From the NCBI RefSeq assembly GCF_902497895.1, contig NZ_CABVHQ010000031.1, forward strand, positions 1 through 64,000: a stretch of 64,000 bases of DNA, written 5' to 3'. The translations under genes and the position numbers were made by a program. Below, piece by piece: positions 7,689 to 15,462 of the stretch. This stretch comes from Pseudomonas fluorescens (GTDB lineage: Bacteria; Pseudomonadota; Gammaproteobacteria; Pseudomonadales; Pseudomonadaceae). The stretch's first letter is position 1. Every line of letters begins with the position of its first letter. Under the pieces are notes generated by a model. The model searched no databases and was not told where the DNA came from. It worked only from the letters and a program-made list of their open reading frames with translations.

Positions 7689-8812
7689 CAGAGACACGCC
7701 TCGACCAGATGCTTGCCGATCTCGTCGAGGTTGTACACCGCGTCCGCCAGTTCAGCCTTGACGATCGCCATCGGCATGCCGTAGATCACGCAGCTGGCTT
7801 CGTCCTGGGCCCAGATCGCACTGCCACCCTGCTTGAGCAGACGCGCGCCTTCGCGGCCGTCGGCGCCCATGCCGGTGAGCACCACCGCCAGAACTTTGTC
7901 ACCGTAGGATTTGGCCGCCGAACCGAAGGTAATGTCCACGCACGGCTTGTAGTTCAGACGCTCATCGCCCGGGAGGATTTTCACCGCCCCACGGCCGTCG
8001 ATCATCATCTGCTTGCCACCCGGCGCCAGCAAGGCCAGGCCCGGACGCAGAATATCGCCGTCCTCGGCTTCCTTGACGCTGATCCGGCACAGCTTGTCCA
8101 GACGCTCGGCGAAAGCCTTGGTGAAGGCCGCCGGCATGTGTTGGACCAGCACGATCGGCGCCGGGAAGTTTGCCGGTAGTTGGGTCAGTACTCGCTGCAA
8201 TGCGACCGGGCCACCGGTAGACGTACCAATGGCCACCAGCTTGTAGGCTTTACGTTTCGGTGCCGGTGAACCGGTGCTGGCCGCTGGCGTGCGAACTGGC
8301 AACGGCGCGGGAGCCGGACGAGCCGGCACACTGTTGCCCAGACTGCTGACCACCGGTGATGGAGCCGCAAACGGTTGCGCCGCCGCTGCGCCGCTGTAGG
8401 CACTCAAACGCCGGTTGCTGCGGGAAATACTGAGAACCTTCTCGCATAGCAGTTGCTTGACCTTCTCGGGGTTGCGCGAGATGTCTTCGAAATTCTTCGG
8501 CAGAAAGTCCACCGCGCCGGCATCCAGCGCGTCGAGGGTGACCCGGGCGCCTTCATGGGTCAGCGAGGAGAACATCAATACCGGCGTCGGGCAGCGCTGC
8601 ATGATGTGCCGCACGGCCGTGATGCCATCCATCAACGGCATCTCGTAGTCCATGGTGATCACGTCCGGCTTGAGGGCCAGGGCCTGATCAATCGCTTCTC
8701 TACCGTTGGTCGCGGTACCGACGACCTGGATATTCGGATCCGCTGAAAGAATTTCCGAGACGCGGCGGCGGAAAAAACCCGAATCATCCACCACCAGGAC
8801 CTTGACTACCAT
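7688..8812 (-). CDS. cheB: Chemotaxis methylesterase/deamidase CheB
   Basis: CheB removes methyl groups from receptor glutamates and deamidates glutamines during adaptation; CheA phosphorylation activates it. The 374-residue protein has a receiver domain (1-120) with phosphoacceptor Asp55 in VITMDYEMPLMDG. A proline/alanine-rich linker (about 140-190) leads to the C-terminal esterase domain with the catalytic serine in AIGTSTGGPVAL, histidine in VLVQHMPAAF and aspartate in VVLTGMGADGREG. The ATG at 8812 matches the family start; the open frame 31 codons upstream reads through an intergenic hairpin and is not used. It overlaps motC by one base. Confidence 0.95.
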   Translation of the reverse strand: MVVKVLVVDDSGFFRRRVSEILSADPNIQVVGTATNGREAIDQALALKPDVITMDYEMPLMDGITAVRHIMQRCPTPVLMFSSLTHEGARVTLDALDAGAVDFLPKNFEDISRNPEKVKQLLCEKVLSISRSNRRLSAYSGAAAAQPFAAPSPVVSSLGNSVPARPAPAPLPVRTPAASTGSPAPKRKAYKLVAIGTSTGGPVALQRVLTQLPANFPAPIVLVQHMPAAFTKAFAERLDKLCRISVKEAEDGDILRPGLALLAPGGKQMMIDGRGAVKILPGDERLNYKPCVDITFGSAAKSYGDKVLAVVLTGMGADGREGARLLKQGGSAIWAQDEASCVIYGMPMAIVKAELADAVYNLDEIGKHLVEACL

Positions 8813-8831
8813 AAACACTCCGTTAGGCAGG

Positions 8832-8851
8832 GCGGGGCAAAACCGCCCCGC
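8832..8851. other. Intercistronic hairpin between cheA and cheB
   Basis: GCGGGGC and GCCCCGC flank a 6-base loop to give a 7-bp GC-only stem in the 49-base cheA-cheB gap. No T-run follows on the minus strand, so it is not a strong Rho-independent terminator. It could stabilise the cheA 3' end or lower read-through into cheB. Confidence 0.5.
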
Positions 8852-8861
8852 ACCAGCAGAA

Positions 8862-11063
8862 TCAAATACGCCGTGCGGCGTAATGCTTGAGCATGCTCGG
8901 GACATCGAGAATCAAGGCGATGCGGCCGTCACCGGTAATGGTGGCGCCGGACATGCCCGGGGTCCCCTGGAGCATTTTGCCCAATGGCTTGATGACCACT
9001 TCTTCCTGGCCCACCAGTTGATCGACGACAAAGCCGATCCGCTGGGTGCCCACCGAAAGGATCACCACATGGCCTTCACGCTGCTCTTCATGAGCGGCGG
9101 AAGCGACCAGCCAGCGCTTGAGGTAAAACAGTGGCAGCGCCTTGTCGCGCACGATCACTACTTCCTGACCGTCGACCACGTTGGTGCGCGACAGGTCGAG
9201 GTGGAAGATTTCGTTGACGTTGACCAGCGGGAAAGCGAAAGCCTGGTTGCCGAGCATGACCATCAGCGTCGGCATGATCGCCAGGGTCAGCGGCACCTTG
9301 ATGACGATCTTCGAGCCCTGGCCCTTGGTCGAGTAGATGTTGATCGAGCCGTTGAGCTGGGAAATCTTGGTTTTCACCACGTCCATGCCCACGCCACGAC
9401 CGGATACGTCGGAAATCTCGGTCTTGGTCGAGAACCCCGGCGCGAAAATCAGGTTGTAGCATTCGGTGTCACTCAGGCGATCCGCGGCATCCTTGTCCAT
9501 CACCCCGCGTTTCACCGCGATGGCCCGCAGGACATGAGGGTCCATGCCCTTGCCGTCATCGGAGATCGACAGCAGGATGTGGTCGCCTTCCTGCTCCGCC
9601 GCCAGAATCACTTTGCCGCAGCGGGACTTGCCCGAGGCTTCGCGCTCTTGCGGCGATTCACAACCGTGGTCGACCGCATTGCGCACCAAGTGGACCAGCG
9701 GGTCGGCCAGGGCCTCGACGAGGTTCTTGTCGAGGTCGGTTTCTTCGCCGACCAGCTCCAGGTTGATCTCTTTCTTCAGCTGCCGTGCCAGGTCGCGGAC
9801 CAGTCGCGGGAAGCGCCCGAAGACTTTCTTGATCGGCTGCATGCGGGTCTTCATCACCGCGGTTTGCAGATCGGCCGTCACCACGTCGAGGTTCGACACG
9901 GCTTTGGACATGGCTTCGTCGCCACTGTTGAGGCCCAGACGGACCAGGCGGTTACGCACCAGCACCAGTTCGCCGACCATGTTCATGATCTCGTCCAGCC
10001 GCGCGGTATCGACCCGTACGGTGGTCTCGGCTTCGCTGGCCGGTTTTTCCGCTGGCGGCGAAGCCGGGGCACGGGCCGGTGCAGCCGCAGCGACAGGCCT
10101 CGGTGCTTCAACCTTGGGTTCGGGTGTTCTGGCGACAGGCTTGACCACCGCCTTGACGACCGGTGCGGCCACTGCAGCGCTGGCACCTACATCAGTGAAC
10201 TTGCCTTTGCCGTGCAGCTCGTCGAGCAGCGCTTCGAACTCGTGATCGGAAATCAGCTCACTGCCCGCCGCTACAGCGCTCGGCGCGGCCGCAGCTGGTA
10301 CCGCAGCGATAGCCGATTCCAGGGCCTCGACCGCGAAGGTGCCCTTGCCGTGCAACTGGTCGAGCAATGCTTCGAATTCGTCGTCGGTAATTTCGTTGCT
10401 GGCCGCCGCGGCCACAGGGGCGGCAGGCTTGGCCGGCGTGGCGAGTGCGTCGACGGCGAACTGGCCTTTGCCATGCAACTGATCGAGCAACGACTCGAAC
10501 TCGGCATCGGTAATTTCATCGCTGCCCGCCGCTGCCGGCGCTGCTGCAGGCGCTTCGGCCTGGGCCTTCACCGCATTGAGCGAGTCGAGCAGCAGTTCGA
10601 ATTCATTGTCAGTGACGTCGCCTGAAGCGCTCTCGGCAACCGGTTCGGCACTCACGGCCACCGCCGGTGCAGCAGCAGGCTCGGCCAGGCGCGCCAGGGC
10701 CGCCAACAACTGCGGCGTGGCGGCGGTGACCGGGGTGCGCTCGCGGACTTCGGTGAACATATTGTTCACCGCATCCAGCGCCTCCAGAACCACGTCCATC
10801 AATTCCGAGTCGACCCGTCGCTCACCCTTGCGCAGGATGTCGAAGACGTTCTCGGCGATGTGACAGCACTCCACCAGCTCATGGAGCTGGAGGAAGCCGG
10901 CGCCCCCTTTTACAGTGTGAAAACCGCGAAAGATTGCATTGAGCAAATCCGCATCATCGGGTCGGCTTTCCAGCTCGACCAGCTGTTCGGACAGTTGCTC
11001 AAGAATCTCGCCGGCCTCAACCAGGAAATCCTGAAGGATCTCTTCATCGGCGCCGAAGCTCAT
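8862..11063 (-). CDS. cheA: Chemotaxis histidine kinase CheA
   Basis: CheA autophosphorylates in response to receptor state and passes phosphate to CheY and CheB. The 733-residue protein has the Hpt/P1 domain with phospho-His49 in FRGFHTVKGGAGFLQL. It continues with a long alanine/proline-rich region (about 110-345), then the P3 dimerisation segment (DTARLDEIMNMVGELVLVRN), the P4 ATPase (HLVRNAVDHGCESP, DDGKGMD, GRGVGMDVVK) and the P5 CheW-like regulatory domain at the end. In place of a usual P2 domain the linker carries four copies of a short motif, xITDxEFEaLLDqLHGKGxF, at about residues 151, 184, 225 and 271. It lies between cheZ and cheB. Confidence 0.95.
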   Translation of the reverse strand: MSFGADEEILQDFLVEAGEILEQLSEQLVELESRPDDADLLNAIFRGFHTVKGGAGFLQLHELVECCHIAENVFDILRKGERRVDSELMDVVLEALDAVNNMFTEVRERTPVTAATPQLLAALARLAEPAAAPAVAVSAEPVAESASGDVTDNEFELLLDSLNAVKAQAEAPAAAPAAAGSDEITDAEFESLLDQLHGKGQFAVDALATPAKPAAPVAAAASNEITDDEFEALLDQLHGKGTFAVEALESAIAAVPAAAAPSAVAAGSELISDHEFEALLDELHGKGKFTDVGASAAVAAPVVKAVVKPVARTPEPKVEAPRPVAAAAPARAPASPPAEKPASEAETTVRVDTARLDEIMNMVGELVLVRNRLVRLGLNSGDEAMSKAVSNLDVVTADLQTAVMKTRMQPIKKVFGRFPRLVRDLARQLKKEINLELVGEETDLDKNLVEALADPLVHLVRNAVDHGCESPQEREASGKSRCGKVILAAEQEGDHILLSISDDGKGMDPHVLRAIAVKRGVMDKDAADRLSDTECYNLIFAPGFSTKTEISDVSGRGVGMDVVKTKISQLNGSINIYSTKGQGSKIVIKVPLTLAIMPTLMVMLGNQAFAFPLVNVNEIFHLDLSRTNVVDGQEVVIVRDKALPLFYLKRWLVASAAHEEQREGHVVILSVGTQRIGFVVDQLVGQEEVVIKPLGKMLQGTPGMSGATITGDGRIALILDVPSMLKHYAARRI

Positions 11064-11090
11064 GTGTAGGGGTGCTCCTGATAGGTCGGC

Positions 11091-11879
11091 CTAAAATCCA
11101 AGGCTGGAAAGCAAATCGTCAACATCGTCCTGACCGGACACAACGTCTTCACGTTTATCGGCATGAATCTGCGGACCTTCACCCTGAGACAGATGTTTTT
11201 CTGGATCTTTTTCCGCGAGGATTGCTACACGGTCATGTTCAATGCCGGCAAAACGGTCGACCTGACTGGCCATCAGCACCAGTTTGAGCAGATTGCTTTC
11301 GACTTCCGTCACCAACTGAGTCACGCGCTTGATCACCTGGCCGGTAAGGTCCTGGTAATCCTGCGCCAACAGGATGTCGTTGAGATTGGCCGAGACGATA
11401 CGATTCTGTTGCTCGCTGCGTGTCAGGAAACCGTCGACCCGCCGGGCCAGCTCACGGAACTCTTCAGCACCGATTTCGCGGCGCATGAAACGTCCCCAGT
11501 CCGCGCTCAAGGCCTGGGCGTCATTGCTCAGGCCGTTGACCAGCGGCGTGCTGTCCTCCACCAGGTCCATGGTGCGGTTGGCCGCAGCCTCGGTTAGCCT
11601 GACCACATAGGACAGGCGCTCAGTGGCATCCGTGATCTGTGAAACTTCCCTGGCTTGCGGCATGTTCGGGTCAATCTGAAAATTGACGATCGCACTGTGC
11701 AGTTCACGAGTGAGCTTGCCGACTTCCTGGTACAGGCCGCGATCACGAGTCTGGTTGAGCTCATGAATCAATTGAACAGCATCGCCAAATTGGCCTTTTT
11801 CAAGGCTGTCGACCAGCTCGCGGGCATGCTTTTTCAGGGTCGATTCGAAATCGGCCTGCGAAGTTTCGTAATGCTCCAT
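11091..11879 (-). CDS. cheZ: CheY-P phosphatase CheZ
   Basis: CheZ dephosphorylates CheY-P and ends the motor signal. The 262-residue protein is almost wholly helical, forming a long four-helix bundle. The active-site region is LNDILLAQDYQDLTGQVIKR, containing the Asp and Gln (D-x-x-x-Q) that act on CheY-P. The extreme C-terminus, QDDVDDLLSSLGF, is the conserved tethered helix that captures CheY-P. It lies between cheY and cheA with short gaps, as in other pseudomonads. Length is slightly above that of the enteric protein. Confidence 0.95.
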   Translation of the reverse strand: MEHYETSQADFESTLKKHARELVDSLEKGQFGDAVQLIHELNQTRDRGLYQEVGKLTRELHSAIVNFQIDPNMPQAREVSQITDATERLSYVVRLTEAAANRTMDLVEDSTPLVNGLSNDAQALSADWGRFMRREIGAEEFRELARRVDGFLTRSEQQNRIVSANLNDILLAQDYQDLTGQVIKRVTQLVTEVESNLLKLVLMASQVDRFAGIEHDRVAILAEKDPEKHLSQGEGPQIHADKREDVVSGQDDVDDLLSSLGF

Positions 11880-11909
11880 AGCTCCCCCATGGCGGACTGG
11901 CTTCGCATA

Positions 11910-12281
11910 TCAACCGATGCGTTCGAAGATCTTTTCAATCTTGTCTTTCAACGCTTGGGCCGTGAAGGGTTTGACCACATAGCCGTTCACTCCGGCCTGG
12001 GCGGCTTCGATGATTTGCTCACGCTTGGCTTCGGCCGTGACCATCAGCACCGGCAGGTGCTTGAGTTTTTCATCGGCACGCACGTGGCGCAGCAGGTCGA
12101 TACCGGTCATGCCAGGCATGTTCCAGTCGGTTACCAGAAAGTCGATGCTCCCGCTGTTGAGGACCGGAATCGCGGTATTACCGTCATCCGCCTCGACCGT
12201 GTTGGTGAACCCAAGGTCACGCAACAGGTTTTTAATGATCCGCCGCATCGTTGAGAAGTCATCAACGATGAGGATTTTCAT
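11910..12281 (-). CDS. cheY: Chemotaxis response regulator CheY
   Basis: CheY-P binds the switch protein FliM and changes rotation direction. The 123-residue protein is a single receiver domain with the acidic pair in MKILIVDDFSTMRR, phospho-acceptor Asp52 in FLVTDWNMPGMTG, Thr in LMVTAEAKRE and Lys in GYVVKPFTAQAL. The ATG at 12281 gives the family length; an upstream TTG at 12305 opens the frame but is not needed. A gap of 167 bases with no recognised promoter separates it from fliA. Confidence 0.95.
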   Translation of the reverse strand: MKILIVDDFSTMRRIIKNLLRDLGFTNTVEADDGNTAIPVLNSGSIDFLVTDWNMPGMTGIDLLRHVRADEKLKHLPVLMVTAEAKREQIIEAAQAGVNGYVVKPFTAQALKDKIEKIFERIG

Positions 12282-12448
12282 GTTCTTGTCCAATTCGACC
12301 TCCAAGCAGTCTTAAACGCGCCCAGCACCTGGACACGCCACACAAACATTTCGGCGTAACACTCAGCGGCTGCATGGAGCACAACGGGCCGTGATCGGTG
12401 CAGCAAAACGCCGTACCAGCCTCGTTCGCAGTGTCCCCACACTGCCTG

Positions 12449-13189
12449 TCAGCGCGCTCGCCACTCCCCCAAACGCCCCCGCAAGCGGGCCGCGCACTGG
12501 CTGTGTAACTGGCTTACCCGCGATTCGCTGACCCCCAGGACCTCACCGATTTCCTTGAGGTTCAGCTCTTCGTCGTAGTACAGCGCCAACACCAGTCGCT
12601 CACGCTCCGGCAAATTGGCAATCGCGTCCGCCAACGCAGCCTGGAAACGCGCATCTTCCAGGTCACGCGACGGCTCGAGATGAGCACTCGCGCCATCCTC
12701 ATGCAGCCCTTCATGTTCGCCGTCCTGCAACAGATCGTCGAAACTGAACAGCCGGCTGCCCAAGGTGTCGTTCAAAATCCCGTAATAATCGTCGAGACTC
12801 AATTGGAGTTCGGCCGCAACCTCATGATCTTTAGCATCGCGACCGGTTTTAGCTTCAATTGAGCGAATGGCGTCACTGACCATCCGGGTATTGCGGTGTA
12901 CCGAACGCGGCGCCCAGTCACCTTTACGCACCTCATCGAGCATCGCCCCACGAATACGGATACCGGCATAGGTTTCGAAACTCGCACCCTTGCTGGCGTC
13001 GTATTTGGTCGAGACCTCGAGCAGGCCGATCATCCCGGCCTGGATCAGATCCTCGACCTGCACACTGGCCGGCAGACGCGCCAGCAAGTGGTAGGCAATC
13101 CGCTTGACCAGTGGCGCATGGCGCTCGATCAACCCGTACTGGCTGTCACGTGCCGAGGACTTGTAAAGGTTGTAGCCGCTGGCTGTCAT
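12449..13189 (-). CDS. fliA: Flagellar sigma factor FliA (sigma-28)
   Basis: FliA directs RNA polymerase to late flagellar and chemotaxis promoters such as that of fliC, and FlgM inhibits it until the hook is complete. The 246-residue protein has sigma region 2 (LVKRIAYHLLARLPASVQVE then DLIQAGMIGLLE, and FETYAGIRIRGAMLDEVRK), region 3 (about 110-150) and region 4 with a helix-turn-helix (ELNLKEIGEVLGVSESRVSQ). The ATG at 13189 overlaps the fleN stop codon in an ATGA, so fleN and fliA are translationally coupled. The longer open frame upstream lies inside fleN. Confidence 0.95.
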   Translation of the reverse strand: MTASGYNLYKSSARDSQYGLIERHAPLVKRIAYHLLARLPASVQVEDLIQAGMIGLLEVSTKYDASKGASFETYAGIRIRGAMLDEVRKGDWAPRSVHRNTRMVSDAIRSIEAKTGRDAKDHEVAAELQLSLDDYYGILNDTLGSRLFSFDDLLQDGEHEGLHEDGASAHLEPSRDLEDARFQAALADAIANLPERERLVLALYYDEELNLKEIGEVLGVSESRVSQLHSQCAARLRGRLGEWRAR

Positions 13190-14016
13190 AGCACCGGTCC
13201 CGCCATCTGATGCACCAGACGCTCGACGAAGAATTCCAGGTGCCCGCGCGGATTGGCCGGCAATGGCCAGGTATCGACTTTCTGCGCGATGGCCTTGAAT
13301 GCCAGCGAGCACTTGGAACGCGGGAACGCTTCGTAGACTGCGCGCTGCTTTTGCACCGCCTTGCGCACACACTCGTCGTAGGGCACCGCACCGACATATT
13401 GTAAGGCGACGTCGAGGAAGCGATCAGTGACCTTGGTCAACTTGGCGAACAGGTTGCGCCCTTCCTGCGGGCTCTGCGCCATGTTGGCGAGCACCCGGAA
13501 ACGGTTCATGCCGTAATCGCGATTGAGCAGCTTGATCAGCGCGTAGGCGTCGGTAATCGACGTCGGCTCGTCGCAGACCACCAGTAATACTTCCTGGGCT
13601 GCCCGGACGAAACTGACCACCGACTCGCCAATCCCGGCGGCGGTGTCGATCACCAGCACGTCGAGGTTGTCGCCGATATCACTGAAGGCCTGGATCAGCC
13701 CGGCATGCTGCGCCGGGCTCAAGTGCACCATGCTCTGCGTGCCGGACGCCGCCGGGACGATGCGGATTCCGCCCGGCCCCTGCAGCAGCACATCGCGCAG
13801 CTCACAGCGCCCCTCGACCACATCGGCCAGAGTGCGTTTGGGTGTCAGTCCCAAGAGAACGTCGACGTTCGCCAGCCCCAGATCGGCATCCAGCAGCATG
13901 ACGCGCCGGCCGAGCTCCGCTAGAGCCAGGGACAAGTTCACTGACACGTTAGTTTTCCCGACGCCACCTTTGCCGCCGGTCACCGCGATCACCTGTACGG
14001 GATGCATGCTGCCCAT
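13186..14016 (-). CDS. fleN: FleN (FlhG): MinD-like flagellar number regulator
   Basis: FleN is a MinD-type ATPase that limits polar flagellum number by antagonising FleQ, with FlhF as its partner. The 276-residue protein carries the deviant Walker A motif in VIAVTGGKGGVGKTNVSVNL, the A' motif in VMLLDADLGLANVDVLLG and Walker B in LDVLVIDTAAGIG. A short N-terminal segment before the P-loop fits the FlhG family. Order flhF-fleN-fliA is typical of polarly flagellated gammaproteobacteria. It ends in an ATGA overlap with fliA. Confidence 0.95.
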   Translation of the reverse strand: MGSMHPVQVIAVTGGKGGVGKTNVSVNLSLALAELGRRVMLLDADLGLANVDVLLGLTPKRTLADVVEGRCELRDVLLQGPGGIRIVPAASGTQSMVHLSPAQHAGLIQAFSDIGDNLDVLVIDTAAGIGESVVSFVRAAQEVLLVVCDEPTSITDAYALIKLLNRDYGMNRFRVLANMAQSPQEGRNLFAKLTKVTDRFLDVALQYVGAVPYDECVRKAVQKQRAVYEAFPRSKCSLAFKAIAQKVDTWPLPANPRGHLEFFVERLVHQMAGPVL

Positions 14017-14134
14017 GTTCGTTCTTTACCTTGTCTTACTTAGACGGAGGCCACATAACTGGCTGCGCGTTCCCACTGGAACAATGCATGGCAGACCATC
14101 GATGTAGGTACACTGCAATCTATTCATGATTACC

Positions 14135-15451
14135 TCAGCCGACCCGCTTGGTCGGACTGTGATAGAGGTCAGCGAACATATCAGCCATGGCTTCTTCGCT
14201 GGGTTCTTCCTGCATCTGCACACTCACCGCGCGACTGACCAATTGATGGCGACGCGGCAAATGCAGATCATCCGGGATCCGCGGCCCATCGGTCAGATAG
14301 GCAACGGGTAACTGGTGACTGATCGCCAGGCTCAACACTTCGCCCAGACTCGCGGTTTCATCCAGTTTAGTCAGGATGCAGCCGGCCAGCCCGCAACGTT
14401 TGTAACTGTGATAAGCAGCAGTTAGAACCTGTTTCTGGCTGGTGGTTGCCAGGACCAGATAATTTTTTGACTTGATCCCGCGCCCGGCCAGACTTTCCAG
14501 CTGCATGCGCAACGCCGGATCGCTGGCCTGCAGGCCGGCGGTATCGATCAACACCACACGTTTGCGCAGCAACGGCTCGAGAGCCTGGGCCAGGGATTGG
14601 CCCGGGTCGAGGTGAGTCACCGGAACATTGAGGATGCGGCCCAGGGTCTTGAGTTGTTCCTGGGCCCCAATCCGGTAGCTGTCCATGCTCACCAGCGCAA
14701 TGTTCTGCGGGCCGTACTTGAGCACATAACGCGCCGCCAGCTTGGCCAGGGTGGTGGTCTTGCCCATGCCGGCGGGACCGACCATGGCAATCACCCCGCC
14801 CTCTTCCAGTGGCTCGATCTCGGGTGTGGCGATCATCCGCGCCAGGTGCGCCAACAGCATGCGCCAGGCCTGGCGAGGTTCTTCAATTTCCGCGGTCAGT
14901 GCCAGCAGATCCCGCGACAGCGGACCGGACAAACCGATGCGTTGCAGACGACGCCAGAGGTTGGCCTGCTGTGGCCGACTGCCTTGCAACTGGGTCCAGG
15001 CCAGCGAGCCCAACTGCACTTCCAGCAGTTCACGCAGGCCGTTGAGTTCGAAGCGCATCGAGTCGAACGCTTGTTGATCCAGCGAAGGCGCAGCCGGGGC
15101 CGGCGCGGGGCGCGGCGGCTCGACGAAGGTTGGCTCGATCAAGGGTTCTGCCGCCGTCAGCGGCAAACCGGCGAACAACTGGCGATTGATCGTTGAATCG
15201 CCATCCCCGCGCAGGCTCAGCTCTGCCTGGGCGGTGACGATCCGCGACTGGGTTTTGCGCAGCTCGTCTTCGAGCTCGATATTCGGCACCCGCGGAGCCA
15301 GCGCGGACAGCTTGTAGTCCAGGGCAGCCGTCAGTTCGACCCCGCCGGCGATCCGGCGGTTACCGATAATAGCGGCATCGGCGCCCAGCTCATCGCGAAC
15401 CAGTTTCATGGCCTGACGCATATCGGCGGCGAAAAAACGCTTCACTTGCAT
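14135..15451 (-). CDS. flhF: FlhF: SRP-type GTPase for polar flagellar placement
   Basis: FlhF marks the pole for assembly of the first flagellar parts. The 438-residue protein has the basic, variable B domain (MQVKRFFAADMRQAMKLVRD and onward), a proline/alanine-rich stretch (about 105-130), an N domain (about 140-210) and an SRP-like GTPase (G) domain. In the GTPase the P-loop is GPAGMGKTTTLAKLAARY, the I-box region is VSMDSYRIGAQEQL, the G3 motif is VLIDTAGLQ and the guanine-specificity region is LTKLDETASLGE. The gap to flhA is 11 bases, so the two share a transcript. Length is normal. Confidence 0.95.
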   Translation of the reverse strand: MQVKRFFAADMRQAMKLVRDELGADAAIIGNRRIAGGVELTAALDYKLSALAPRVPNIELEDELRKTQSRIVTAQAELSLRGDGDSTINRQLFAGLPLTAAEPLIEPTFVEPPRPAPAPAAPSLDQQAFDSMRFELNGLRELLEVQLGSLAWTQLQGSRPQQANLWRRLQRIGLSGPLSRDLLALTAEIEEPRQAWRMLLAHLARMIATPEIEPLEEGGVIAMVGPAGMGKTTTLAKLAARYVLKYGPQNIALVSMDSYRIGAQEQLKTLGRILNVPVTHLDPGQSLAQALEPLLRKRVVLIDTAGLQASDPALRMQLESLAGRGIKSKNYLVLATTSQKQVLTAAYHSYKRCGLAGCILTKLDETASLGEVLSLAISHQLPVAYLTDGPRIPDDLHLPRRHQLVSRAVSVQMQEEPSEEAMADMFADLYHSPTKRVG

Positions 15452-15462
15452 AACCCACTACC

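Noticed and set aside
8706..10625. 639-codon open frame on the plus strand opposite cheB and cheA
   Set aside because: It is antisense to two strongly conserved genes, rich in His, Gln and Arg, and has no recognisable domain. It is a high-GC shadow frame.
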